In this document: positions 1 through 8,855 of the stretch, piece after piece
How positions within the stretch are numbered: the stretch's first letter is position 1
Layout: the number at the start of each line of letters is the position of its first letter
Assembly: GCF_001280015.1 (NCBI RefSeq)
Contig: NZ_LGDV01000251.1
Span: 248,001 to 312,000, forward strand
Direction: 5' to 3'
Source: Streptomyces sp. MMG1121
Lineage (GTDB): Bacteria; Actinomycetota; Actinomycetes; Streptomycetales; Streptomycetaceae
Length of the DNA stretch: 64,000 nucleotides
Notes under the pieces: generated by a model
Database searches by the model: none
The model's input: only the letters and a program-made list of their open reading frames with translations
What the model was told of the DNA's origin: nothing
Made by a program: the position numbers and the translations under genes

Positions 1-485
1 TAAGGACAATCCCGACCGTCAGGTTCGGCTGAGTTTCCTCGGCTGATGCGTGTGCCGGAACCGTGGCGCGGAATTCCGGCGGCACCGAACGCCGCCCCGC
101 TCGTGTGTGATCACTCGTGAGCGTCATGAGCCGTCGTGAGGTGGTGGCGACGTGTCCCGACCAGGGAGCGCCATCGTGTGCGGGGCCGGAGCCCTCCGTC
201 GATCCATCGTGCCCGCGTGGTGTGCCGGGAGAGCGGAAGGCCGGCCGTGAAGTGCACGATCTCGGCGTAGTGGGCGTAGGCGCCGGGTGAAAGTAGTGCG
301 AATGTGTGTACCGTGCTAAACTTGTAACTAGTTGCAGTTGTGGTTCCCGAAACTTCAAGTGCCTCGGCGGCTGTATCTCGTCGGGCGTTTTTGTATCTCC
401 GGTGCTTATCCGGACGGGGTTCATTGTGGCAACGCAGGGGTCCACACGGTGTGGGCCCGCGGGCACTGCCCCGAGGAGATGTGAC
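1..485. other. Non-coding region with csp leader
   Basis: No convincing gene is seen in these 485 bases. The last 150 or so bases are less GC-rich than the surroundings and lead into the cold-shock gene, so they probably hold its promoter and a long 5' untranslated leader, as is usual for csp genes. I could not fix a -35/-10 pair with confidence. The leader ends in a GAGGAGAT ribosome binding site directly before the ATG at 486. Confidence 0.5.
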
Positions 486-689
486 ATGGCTACTGGCACC
501 GTCAAGTGGTTCAACGCGGAAAAGGGCTTCGGCTTCATCGAGCAGGACGGCGGCGGCCCGGACGTCTTCGCCCACTACTCGAACATCGCCACCCAGGGCT
601 TCCGTGAGCTCCAGGAAGGCCAGAAGGTGAACTTCGACGTCGTTCAGGGCCAGAAGGGTCCGCAGGCGGAGAACATCACTCCCGCCTGA
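486..689 (+). CDS. Cold-shock protein, CspA/ScoF type
   Basis: A 67-residue single cold-shock domain that fits the normal length of bacterial Csp proteins. The N-terminus [20 protein letters not shown] carries RNP-1 (KGFGFI), and RNP-2 follows as DVFAHYS. These aromatic residues bind single-stranded RNA and DNA, so the protein should act as a cytoplasmic RNA chaperone. The ATG at 486 was chosen because it follows GAGGAGAT and gives the family N-terminus; open frame extends upstream but has no homology. The DEAD-box helicase gene follows on the same strand after a hairpin terminator, a pairing of two RNA-remodelling genes that is common in Streptomyces. Confidence 0.95.
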   Translation: MATGTVKWFNAEKGFGFIEQDGGGPDVFAHYSNIATQGFRELQEGQKVNFDVVQGQKGPQAENITPA

Positions 690-708
690 CGTCAAAGCGT
701 ATGAGTTG

Positions 709-752
709 GCTGGGGTCCCGCCTTGCGGCGGGGCCCCAGCTTCCTGCTTTTT
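709..752 (+). terminator. Hairpin terminator after csp
   Basis: A 14-bp stem (709-722 with 727-740, one G-U pair, TTGC loop) is followed by a T-rich tract ending in TTTTT. This is a classic intrinsic terminator and separates csp from the helicase gene. Confidence 0.85.
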
Positions 753-875
753 GCATACCGGTTTCCATATTCCGGTGGAATTCTTTTAGTCTCACATTCG
801 GCTCGTTCTTGCAATTCGTCCGGCTCATTCCTGTCGGGAATTCCTCGATGCGTGCCCTGCCGAGGAAGGTTCTCC

Positions 876-2300
876 ATGAGCCGTTCAGCTCGCACGAACG
901 ACCGTCTCCGTCCACAGGGGGAGTTCGCGCTGCCGGTCACCGTCACACCGGCCCTCCCCGCGGTTGCGACCTTCGGTGAACTGGACATGCCCGTCGAGAT
1001 GCTGAAGGCGCTCACCAGCCTCGGCGTGAACGAGCCCTTCCCGATCCAGGCCGCCACGTTGCCGAACTCCCTCGCAGGGCGCGACGTCCTGGGCCGCGGG
1101 CGCACCGGATCGGGCAAGACGCTCGCCTTCGGTCTGGCGCTCCTCGTGCGCACGGCCGGGCAGCGTGCCGAGGCGCGGAAGCCGCTGGCCCTGATCCTCG
1201 TCCCCACACGCGAGCTGGCCCAGCAGGTCACCGACGCGCTCGCACCGTACGCCCGGTTGCTGAAGCTGCGGCTCGCCACCGTGGTCGGCGGAATGTCGAT
1301 CGGCAGGCAGGCCGGCGCACTGCGTGCCGGGGCCGAGGTGGTCGTCGCAACTCCGGGTCGCCTCGCGGATCTCATCGAGCGCAAGGACTGCCGTCTGGAC
1401 CGAGTGAACATCACCGTCCTGGACGAGGCCGACCAGATGGCGGACATGGGCTTCATACCGCAGGTCACCGAACTGCTGGACCAGGTACGTCCCGACGGTC
1501 AGCGCATGCTGTTCTCGGCCACGTTGGACCGCAACATCGACGTCCTGGTCCGTCGCTACCTGAATGACCCGGTGGTCCATTCGGTCGACCCGTCGGCGGG
1601 CACGGTCACCACGATGGAGCATCACGTGCTGCAGGTGCACGGCGCCGACAAGTACGCCACCGCCACCGAGATCGCCGCCCGCGACGGGCGCGTGATCATG
1701 TTCCTGGACACCAAGCATGCCGTCGACCAGTTCACCAAGCACCTGCTGAGCAGCGGTGTGAAGGCCGCGGCGCTGCACGGCGGCAAGTCGCAGCCCCAGC
1801 GCACCCGCACCCTGGCACGGTTCAAGACCGGCGACGTCACGGCGCTGGTGGCCACCAACGTCGCGGCCCGGGGCATCCACATCGACGACCTCGACCTCGT
1901 CGTCAACGTCGACCCGCCCAGCGATCACAAGGACTACCTGCACCGCGGCGGCCGTACGGCCCGCGCCGGCGAGTCCGGCAGCGTCGTCACGCTGGTCCTC
2001 CCCAACCAGCGCCGGGACATGGCCCGTCTCATGTCCGACGCGGGCATCAGGCCGCGGATCACGCAGGTCCGCTCCGGCGAGGCCGAGCTGAGCCGCATCA
2101 CTGGCGCCCAGGCTCCCTCCGGTGTCCCCGTCGGCGGCAGCGGGCCGGTCGCGGAGCGCCCGAAGCGCGGCGGCGCTCCCTTCCGCGGTCTGGGCACCCG
2201 CCCGGGGCGGGCCGTCGGCGGTGGTGAGTCTCGCCGGTCCGCTGAGGCCCGCCAACTGGCCGAGGCCCGCAAGGCCGCCCGGGTCCGTCGTGGCGCATAG
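876..2300 (+). CDS. DEAD-box ATP-dependent RNA helicase
   Basis: A 474-residue superfamily 2 helicase that should unwind RNA duplexes using ATP. In order it shows a Q-motif region (FPIQAATLPNSLAGRD), Walker A RTGSGKT near residue 76, motif Ia PTRELAQQ, motif Ib ATPGRL, DEAD at about 183-186, SAT (motif III), and the helicase C motif HRGGRTARAG. The C-terminal 80 residues are basic and rich in Gly and Arg, a usual RNA-binding tail. The ATG at 876 has AGGAAGG just upstream. The open frame runs on upstream through the terminator and is not protein-like. It lies 186 bp after csp and probably contributes to cold adaptation or ribosome/RNA handling. Confidence 0.95.
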   Translation: MSRSARTNDRLRPQGEFALPVTVTPALPAVATFGELDMPVEMLKALTSLGVNEPFPIQAATLPNSLAGRDVLGRGRTGSGKTLAFGLALLVRTAGQRAEARKPLALILVPTRELAQQVTDALAPYARLLKLRLATVVGGMSIGRQAGALRAGAEVVVATPGRLADLIERKDCRLDRVNITVLDEADQMADMGFIPQVTELLDQVRPDGQRMLFSATLDRNIDVLVRRYLNDPVVHSVDPSAGTVTTMEHHVLQVHGADKYATATEIAARDGRVIMFLDTKHAVDQFTKHLLSSGVKAAALHGGKSQPQRTRTLARFKTGDVTALVATNVAARGIHIDDLDLVVNVDPPSDHKDYLHRGGRTARAGESGSVVTLVLPNQRRDMARLMSDAGIRPRITQVRSGEAELSRITGAQAPSGVPVGGSGPVAERPKRGGAPFRGLGTRPGRAVGGGESRRSAEARQLAEARKAARVRRGA

Positions 2301-2346
2301 CTCCGCCACGGCGCCCTCGTCACCCGGTGTGCGTGACTCAGGCCGG

Positions 2347-2596
2347 GCCTGTCCCGCACGGAGCTGTGCTGCGCGGAAGCCCGGTTGAACGGCGCCCCGT
2401 CCCGGTCCACGGCGCGTCGTTCCCGCTCGGGCCACACGATCCGTGCCGTCAGGTCGAGTTCGGCTGGCCATGCGTACCGGTGCCGGAAGTTGCCGCGGCG
2501 GTAGCGGCCGTCGTCGCCGTCGCGGGTGAAGCGGTGCGAGACGAGAAACTGCCCGCCCGGATCGAAGGCGTCGAAGCCGGCCCGCCGCACGGAGAC
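2347..2596 (-). pseudogene. Remnant of a SAM-dependent methyltransferase
   Basis: On the minus strand one frame reads like the C-terminal part of a class I methyltransferase: GGQFLVSHRFTRDGDDGRY, then FRHRYAWPAELDLTARI, then APFNRASAQHSSVRD. Intact actinobacterial relatives carry an F(R)YVWPAELDLMARLAGL segment followed by a PFTxxSxxHVSVWE ending. Here no start, SAM-binding motif or stop is found in frame, and upstream matching sequence is lost. It is therefore read as a decayed 3' fragment. The assignment rests on remembered family motifs only. Confidence 0.5.
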
Positions 2597-2773
2597 GTCG
2601 CACGGCACCGCGTTCTGCCCGGCGGTACGTTCGCCGGCGTGCTCGTGGCCCCGCACAGGGTGCCCGTCGCCGTCGCGTCGGCGGTGGCCGACGTTCTGGC
2701 CCAGCCCCGTACGCGCGCGACTGCCGAGCGCGGCGGGGCCCGCCGTTCACCGTGTCGTGCAGGACCCGTGCCG

Positions 2774-2989
2774 TCAGCGGCGCGGACGCTCCAGAGTGAG
2801 AAGCAGGCCCTCGACCGCACCGGGCCCGATACGGCCCTTGACGTCGGCAGACGTGATCGCCTTGAGGGCCCAGCCGTCCTCGGCGTGCTTGTTGAGAACC
2901 TTCTCCAGCTTGTCGCTGTCCAGTGCGTCTCCGATCAGTGACTCGCGGAAGGTGACGACCTTGTACTCGAGGGCGTAGGGGTTGCTCAT
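2774..2989 (-). CDS. DUF4177-family small protein
   Basis: A 71-residue protein beginning MSNPYALEYKVVTFRESL. It has the EYKVVTF strand and the LNKHAEDGWALKAIT segment typical of DUF4177, a small alpha/beta fold of unknown function. The ATG at 2989 has a purine-rich AAGG sequence upstream. An in-frame upstream extension consists of low-complexity PxHPP repeats and is not credible as coding. It stands alone between the methyltransferase remnant and the P450 gene. No function can be inferred. Confidence 0.8.
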   Translation of the reverse strand: MSNPYALEYKVVTFRESLIGDALDSDKLEKVLNKHAEDGWALKAITSADVKGRIGPGAVEGLLLTLERPRR

Positions 2990-3309
2990 GGTGGGGCCTT
3001 CCCGTGGATGGACCGGTGGATGGGCCGGTGGATGGACTGGCTGACGGAACCGGGGACAGCCAATCACCGTTCGGCGTTGCCCCACACGGCGGGGTGGAGG
3101 TCATGTCACCGGGGGCGACCTCGTGGCGCGGCCTCTGTCGCAGTGGCCTGCGTGGCGCCGAGTCGGACCGCGACGACGGGGCGCACCTCAGGCGCGAGCC
3201 AAGCGCCGTGCGGTCCAGGGCGGGCAGGTCCGGCGGGTAGGTCCACTGCGCTTGCCGGCCGGGCACCCAGGCCACCTGACCTGCTTCGCGGACGTGACCC
3301 GGCGTCGCG

Positions 3310-4497
3310 TCAGCGCTGCGCCGGCACATCCCAGCGGACGCGCAGAGCCGGGGGCTTGCGGAAGACCAGGCCTCGGGGCGCGGTGGGCGAGGCAGGGTCG
3401 AGCCGCAGGCCGGGGAGGCGGTCGAGGAGTGCGAGGAGGCAGACGCGGGTTTCCAGGCGGGCAAGATGGGCGCCCAGACAGAAGTGGGGGCCGTGCGCGA
3501 AGGCCAGTTGGCGGTGGGAGTTGCCCCGCCGCAGATCAAAACTGTCGGGGTCCTGGAAGATGCCGGGGTCGCGGTTCGCGCCGGCGAGCGAGACGACCAC
3601 CAGATCACCGCGCCGCACGTCGGCGCCGCCGATCGTCACGTCGGCGGTGGCGTAGCGGTCCACGACCGCCGCGGCGGGTTCCAGGCGGAGCGACTCCTCG
3701 ATCGCCGCGTCGACCAGGTCCGGGTCGGCACGCACGAGGGCGAGTCGACCCGGGTCGGCCAGCAAGTGGAGTACGGCGTTGGCGATCATGCCCTCGGTGG
3801 TCTCGATACCGCCGAACATCAGCACCGCGGCGTTGGCGACCACCTCCGGCAGCTTCAGGCGCCTACTCTCGGCCGCCGCGACCAGCAGCGACGCGTCGCT
3901 TCCTCCCTCGATCGTCGCCTCGACGCTTCCTCGCAACTGGTCGAACGCCGCCACTCCGGCGGGGTTCGCCGACAACCCTGCGGTGATGTCGGAGACGGCG
4001 CTCACGATGGCGTCGTACCAGGACAGCACCGCCTCGGCGTCCGCGTCGACCAGGCCCAGCGCCTCGGCGACGACGGCGACGGCCAGGGGCCCGGCCACCG
4101 CACGGCGCAGTTCGGCGCTGCCGTGCGGTCGGATGCCTTCGACGAGCCGGGCGGCCTCCTGTTCGACGAACCCGGTGAACCGGTCGTGCACATCATGCGT
4201 GCGGAACGGGTCGGTGAAGGGGGCCCGGTGCCGCTTGTGCTCGGCGCCCTCCAGGGAGAGCATGCTCGGGCCGACCACCTGGGCGGTGGAGAAGCGGGGG
4301 TCGTCCACCGTGAAGGTCGCCGCGTCGCGCATCACGCGCAGGGCCAGATCGTGCCGGGTCACCAGCCAGCCGCCCAGCACGGGGAGCCACGAAACCGGTT
4401 CGCGGGCGCGCAGCAGGGCCAGCCGGGGGTGGGGGGCGTCCTCCAGCTCCGTGAGAGTGGTCGCGGAGCCGAGCGGAAACCGGCGCGCTGTCTCCAT
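3310..4497 (-). CDS. Cytochrome P450
   Basis: A 395-residue class I bacterial P450 that should bind haem and oxidise a small molecule in the cytosol. The haem loop FAHGPHFCLGAHLAR places the thiolate ligand at about Cys340. The K-helix ExxR is present as EESLR, and the oxygen-binding I-helix reads FGGIETTEG, a GGxET variant of the usual AGxDT. No ferredoxin gene lies beside it. The nearest redox partner candidate in the window is the FprA-like reductase at 31595-32929. The substrate is unknown. It is an orphan gene rather than part of a visible biosynthetic cluster. Confidence 0.95.
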   Translation of the reverse strand: METARRFPLGSATTLTELEDAPHPRLALLRAREPVSWLPVLGGWLVTRHDLALRVMRDAATFTVDDPRFSTAQVVGPSMLSLEGAEHKRHRAPFTDPFRTHDVHDRFTGFVEQEAARLVEGIRPHGSAELRRAVAGPLAVAVVAEALGLVDADAEAVLSWYDAIVSAVSDITAGLSANPAGVAAFDQLRGSVEATIEGGSDASLLVAAAESRRLKLPEVVANAAVLMFGGIETTEGMIANAVLHLLADPGRLALVRADPDLVDAAIEESLRLEPAAAVVDRYATADVTIGGADVRRGDLVVVSLAGANRDPGIFQDPDSFDLRRGNSHRQLAFAHGPHFCLGAHLARLETRVCLLALLDRLPGLRLDPASPTAPRGLVFRKPPALRVRWDVPAQR

Positions 4498-4781
4498 GGA
4501 AGCAGTCCCCTGTTCCCGTTCCTGGAATTCCGGCCTCTCCGGAGCCCACTCGGAGCGTCAAGGATAGGTGCGAAGGCCGCCCCAGCGCAGTGTGGCGGGC
4601 ACGCACGCGGAGTGTGGCGGGCACGGACAAGGAATGGATCCACGTACCGCCGGAACCGGGATCCGGCATCCGGCAGGTGACGGTGACGGCGGCAACGGTG
4701 CCGCCAGGGTATCGAGACGTCAATTCCGTTGCGTGAAGCGACATTTCATGACCTGTCGCGGCGGCCGGTACGGTCGGATTC

Positions 4782-6233
4782 ATGGACTGGATTTTTCGGA
4801 CGGCCGAAGAACTCGCGGCTGCCTTGCGTGCCGGTGAAGTGACGTCGACGGAACTGACCGACCAGGCGATCGCCCGTATCGAACGGCAGGACAAGGCGAT
4901 CAATGCGATCTGTGTGCCGGACTTCGACCGGGCACGGGCCGCCGCGCTCGGTGCCGACCAGGCGCGCGCTCGCGGTGAGGACCGGCCGCTGCTCGGCATT
5001 CCGGTGACGGTCAAAGAGTCCTACGACATCGCAGGGCTGCCCACGACCTGGGGCATACCGTTTCACCGGGACTACACGCCGGCCGAGGACGCGGTGCAGG
5101 TGTCGCGGCTCAAGGCCGCGGGCGCGGTGGTGCTCGGCAAGACCAACGTCCCCTTGGGGCTGCAAGATGTGCAGAGCTTCAACGAGATCTACGGCACCAC
5201 CAACAACCCGTGGGATCACGGTCGTACGCCGGGTGGGTCGTCCGGCGGATCAGCTGCGGCCCTGGCGTCCGGATTCGGCGCGCTGTCCATCGGCTCCGAC
5301 ATGGCCGGTTCGTTGCGCACCCCCGCACATTTCTGCGGTGTCTACGCACACAAGCCGACACTCGGGCTGGCGGCGACCCGCGGTATGGTCCCGCCGCCCG
5401 CGCCGGCCTTGCCGGCCGACGGCGACCTCGCCGTCGTCGGTCCCATGGCGCGCACTGCCCGTGACCTCACGCTCCTGCTCGACGTGATGGCCGGACCGGA
5501 CCCGCTGACGCTGGGTGTGGCGTACGACTTGACGCTGCCGCCCGCGCGCCACGAGCGGCTCTGCGACTTCCGGGTCCTGGTCCTCGACGAGCATCCGCTC
5601 CTTCCGACCGGGGCCGCTGTGCGGGCAGGCGTGAACCGGGTGGCCGACGCCCTCGTCGACGGCGGCGCCCGCGTCGAACGGCACAGTTCGCTGCTGCCCG
5701 ATCTGACCGAAGCCACCCTGCTCTACGCGCGGTTGCTGTTTTCGAGCTCCGGTGCGCATTTTCCCGTCGAAGCGTACGAGCAGCTGCGGACTCGCGCCGC
5801 CGCACTGAGCGCGGACGACCAGAGCCTCGACGCGGCGCGGCTGCGCGGCATGGTGCTCAGTCACCGCGACTGGATCGAGGCGAACAGCCGTCGTGAACTC
5901 CACCGCCACGGCTGGCGGCAGCTCTTCGCCGAGTTCGACGCCGTGGTGTGTCCCATCACGCCCACTCCCGCGTTCCCGCACGACCACAACCCCGATCCGG
6001 GGGAACGCCGGATCGACATCGACGGCGTCGAGTACCCGTACCTCGACCAGCTCGTCTGGGCCGGTCTGCCCACCATGCCCGGCCTGCCCGCCACCGCCGT
6101 GCCGGCGGGCCGGTCTCCCGAGGGACTGCCGGTGGGAGTGCAGCTTATCGGTCCGATGTTCGAGGACCGTACCCCGCTGAGGCTGGCCGAACTGCTCGAG
6201 CAGAAGATCGGCGGCTTCCAGGCGCCGCAGTAG
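4782..6233 (+). CDS. Amidase-signature family amidase
   Basis: A 483-residue amidase-signature hydrolase, probably cleaving a carboxamide C-N bond. The Ser-cisSer-Lys triad is visible: Lys78 in VTVKES, Ser154 in GGSSGGSAAA, and the likely nucleophile Ser177 in SDMAGSLR. Length matches the family (450-520). The ATG at 4782 (MDWIFRTAEELAAALRAGEV) gives the standard N-terminus, although the upstream ribosome site is weak. No GatA-partner genes (gatB, gatC) are adjacent, so a role in Glu-tRNA amidation is unlikely. The substrate cannot be told from sequence. Confidence 0.93.
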   Translation: MDWIFRTAEELAAALRAGEVTSTELTDQAIARIERQDKAINAICVPDFDRARAAALGADQARARGEDRPLLGIPVTVKESYDIAGLPTTWGIPFHRDYTPAEDAVQVSRLKAAGAVVLGKTNVPLGLQDVQSFNEIYGTTNNPWDHGRTPGGSSGGSAAALASGFGALSIGSDMAGSLRTPAHFCGVYAHKPTLGLAATRGMVPPPAPALPADGDLAVVGPMARTARDLTLLLDVMAGPDPLTLGVAYDLTLPPARHERLCDFRVLVLDEHPLLPTGAAVRAGVNRVADALVDGGARVERHSSLLPDLTEATLLYARLLFSSSGAHFPVEAYEQLRTRAAALSADDQSLDAARLRGMVLSHRDWIEANSRRELHRHGWRQLFAEFDAVVCPITPTPAFPHDHNPDPGERRIDIDGVEYPYLDQLVWAGLPTMPGLPATAVPAGRSPEGLPVGVQLIGPMFEDRTPLRLAELLEQKIGGFQAPQ

Positions 6234-6410
6234 GGCGTACTCCCGGGTGTCCGTTGGGGACCCGCATCGCGAACGCTGCACCCGGAGTCGCCACGTCGCT
6301 CTCGCGCCACGAGTTCCGGAGTCCGGCGGTGCCGACTGGGATTCCGGCGAAGATCCTTCTACCGTGGGGTCGGTCCGTTCCGGCGCCGTGGACGACGTGA
6401 AGGGGGCTTG

Positions 6411-8855
6411 GTGGAAGCCGAGTTGGGGACACTCGCCGCACAGGCGGCCACTGCTGTGGTCGGGCTGGCCGTCACGGACGCCTGGCTGAACATGAAGCAC
6501 GTGAGGCGGCGGGTCACCCGCTGGCTCTCCCGGCGCGGGGCGGACGGTGAGCTGGACGCCGTCCGCGACGAGCTGGCCGCGGCCAGGCGGCACGGCGACG
6601 AGGAGAGCGCGGCCGACCGGGTCGCCGCGGACTGGGAACGGCGCCTGCTCGGGATCCTCGAGGACGATCCCGAGGCGGCGGAGGAACTGCGCCGGCTGCT
6701 GGCCGAGGTACTTCCGGGAACGTCGTACGACATCGCCTTCGACGTCCCCTCGAACGAACCGGCGGCGCCCGGCGCGCAGCCCGACCAGCTGCCCACCCTG
6801 ACCGGCACGTTCAGCAACCGGATCGCCGAACTCGACCGGATGGACGCCCTGTGCGGCGCGCCCGGCCGGGTCAACCTCGCCGTGCTCGCCGGGCTGCCCG
6901 GCGTCGGCAAGACCGCGATCGCCTGCCGCTGGGCGGACAAGGAACGCGCCCGTTTCCCCGACGGCCTCTTCTACGTCGACTACGGCGCTCTGCGCGACGA
7001 GTCGGCCGTGGGCCCGGCCATGGGCCCCGCCATGGCCTCACAGGCCCTCGCCTCGATCCTGCGGGCGCTGCTGGGCAGCGACGCGCATGTCTCCGAGAGG
7101 TTCGAGGAGCTGAGGCGGCAGTACCTGAACCACTCCCGCGACCGGCGCATGCTCGTCCTCATCGACAACGTCACCCTCGCCGCCCAGGTGCGCGCGCTGA
7201 TCCCCGCGGGCCATGGCAGCACCGTCATGGTCACCAGCCACACCCGGCTCGGCGAACTCGTCGCCGTGGACGGCGCCGAACTCATCGCGCTGGAACCGCT
7301 CGACACGCAGGGCGGCCTGAAGCTGCTGACCGACCAGTGCGGAGAGGCCGCGGTCGCGGCCGAACCCGTCGCGGCCGAGCACCTCGTGGACCTCTGCGGC
7401 GGGCTGCCGGTGGCGCTGCGCATCGTGGCGACCCGGCTGGCCACCGGCGACGCCCCGTCCCTGACGTACCTGGCCCAGGAGCTGGCGGACGAGGCCGAGC
7501 GGCTGGAGGGCCTCTCCCTGCCCGGCGGCGGCTACTCGCTGTCGGCCGTCCTCGGCCCTTCCTACCGTCTGCTGCCGCCCGCAGCGGCCCGGATGTTCCG
7601 GCTGCTGGGCTGGCTGCCCGCCGGACTGTTCGACGAGTCGGTCGCGGCCGCCGCCGCGGGCGTCGACCGGCGAACGGCCAGGCGGCTGCTGCGCGAACTG
7701 GCCGCCACGAGTCTGCTGGAGATCGACCGCGACGGCCGTTACCGCGTCCACGACCTCGTCCGCCTCTACGCCCGCGAGCGTGCCGTGACGGAGGAGCGGC
7801 CCGCCGAGGAGACCGCCCTCATCGAGCGGGTGACCACCCACTATCTCGTCCTCGCGGCCTTCGCCGACCGGGCTCGACGCGCGGACCGGCTGCGCGTCGC
7901 CGACCTGACCGAGCTGCTGGAGCGGGCCACCGACCCCTTCTCCGCGCCCGGCGGCCCCGCCCCGCTGACCTGGCTCGACGCCGAGTGCCCCGCGATCCTC
8001 GCCGTCCTGCGCGCGGCCGTACGACACCGCTTGTACGGGCTCGCCTGGCCGCTGGCGGAGGCGTTCACCGTGCTGTTCCTGCACCACCGCCATCTCGGCG
8101 CCTGGAAGGAGTCCCTCAGCCTGGGCGTCGAGGCCGCCGCCGCGGAGGCCGCCGCCGCGGAGGCCGCCGACCCGGCGGCCGGCACCGGCACCGCCGCGGA
8201 GGCCCTGGCCGGCGAGGCCCGGCTGCGCAGCCTGCTCTCCCGCCCCCTCACGGACCTCGGCGAACACGACGCCGCCCGCACCGAACTGGAGCGGGCCGTC
8301 GCCCTCGCCGAGCCCACCGACCGGCTGCTGCTGCGCGCCTCCGTCCAGGAGTTCCACGGCCGCCACCTCGAACGCTTCGCACCGGCCCGGGCCGTGGAGA
8401 CCTACCGCTACTGCCTCGACCTCAACCGCCGTGCCCAGGACCGGCGCGGCGAGGCCCTGGCCCTGCTCTTCCTCGGCTCGGCCCTGGACGCCCAGGGCGA
8501 CCACGACCAGGCCCTCGCCCTGCTCGGCCAGGCGCGCGCGGACCTGTTGAACCTCCCTGAGCCCGACGGGCGGATGGCGGCTCGCGCCCTGCGCGCCCTG
8601 GGCCGTGTCCACGCCCACCGCGAGGAGACCGACGAAGCCTTCCAAGCGCTGGAAGCGGCGGCCGACAGCCTCAAGGAGCACGGCGCGTACAGCTATGAGG
8701 CCGATGCGCTGGAGGACCTCGCCGATCTCGCGGAGCGGACCGGCCGCCATCCGGACCGGGTGCGCGCGTGGCTGACCCGGGCCCTCGCCATCCACGAGGC
8801 GAACGGCAGCCTGCGCGTGGACGTCGTGCGCCGGCGGCTGGAGGATCTCAGCTGA
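6411..8855 (+). CDS. STAND ATPase with NB-ARC and TPR-like domains
   Basis: An 814-residue signal-transduction ATPase. Residues 1-100 form an uncharacterised N-terminal region with a hydrophobic stretch (about 5-25) followed by charged helices. An NB-ARC module follows, with Walker A GLPGVGKT at 161-168, Walker B LVLIDNV near 248 and GLPVAL near 331. The rest (about 450-814) is Ala/Leu-rich and carries TPR-like pairs such as ALALLFLGSALDAQGDHDQA. It resembles the NB-ARC/TPR half of AfsR-type regulators but has no SARP or other DNA-binding domain. The GTG at 6411 was chosen over a TTG at 6408 because the GAAGGGGG site is then properly spaced. Its 3' end overlaps the convergent gene by 8 bp. 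Role unknown; regulation or defence are possible. Confidence 0.85.
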   Translation: MEAELGTLAAQAATAVVGLAVTDAWLNMKHVRRRVTRWLSRRGADGELDAVRDELAAARRHGDEESAADRVAADWERRLLGILEDDPEAAEELRRLLAEVLPGTSYDIAFDVPSNEPAAPGAQPDQLPTLTGTFSNRIAELDRMDALCGAPGRVNLAVLAGLPGVGKTAIACRWADKERARFPDGLFYVDYGALRDESAVGPAMGPAMASQALASILRALLGSDAHVSERFEELRRQYLNHSRDRRMLVLIDNVTLAAQVRALIPAGHGSTVMVTSHTRLGELVAVDGAELIALEPLDTQGGLKLLTDQCGEAAVAAEPVAAEHLVDLCGGLPVALRIVATRLATGDAPSLTYLAQELADEAERLEGLSLPGGGYSLSAVLGPSYRLLPPAAARMFRLLGWLPAGLFDESVAAAAAGVDRRTARRLLRELAATSLLEIDRDGRYRVHDLVRLYARERAVTEERPAEETALIERVTTHYLVLAAFADRARRADRLRVADLTELLERATDPFSAPGGPAPLTWLDAECPAILAVLRAAVRHRLYGLAWPLAEAFTVLFLHHRHLGAWKESLSLGVEAAAAEAAAAEAADPAAGTGTAAEALAGEARLRSLLSRPLTDLGEHDAARTELERAVALAEPTDRLLLRASVQEFHGRHLERFAPARAVETYRYCLDLNRRAQDRRGEALALLFLGSALDAQGDHDQALALLGQARADLLNLPEPDGRMAARALRALGRVHAHREETDEAFQALEAAADSLKEHGAYSYEADALEDLADLAERTGRHPDRVRAWLTRALAIHEANGSLRVDVVRRRLEDLS

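Noticed and set aside
885..3608. Very long open frame antisense to the helicase
   Set aside because: It follows from high-GC codon bias of the opposite gene; the product is Arg/Pro/Ala-rich with no motif, while the sense strand has all helicase motifs.
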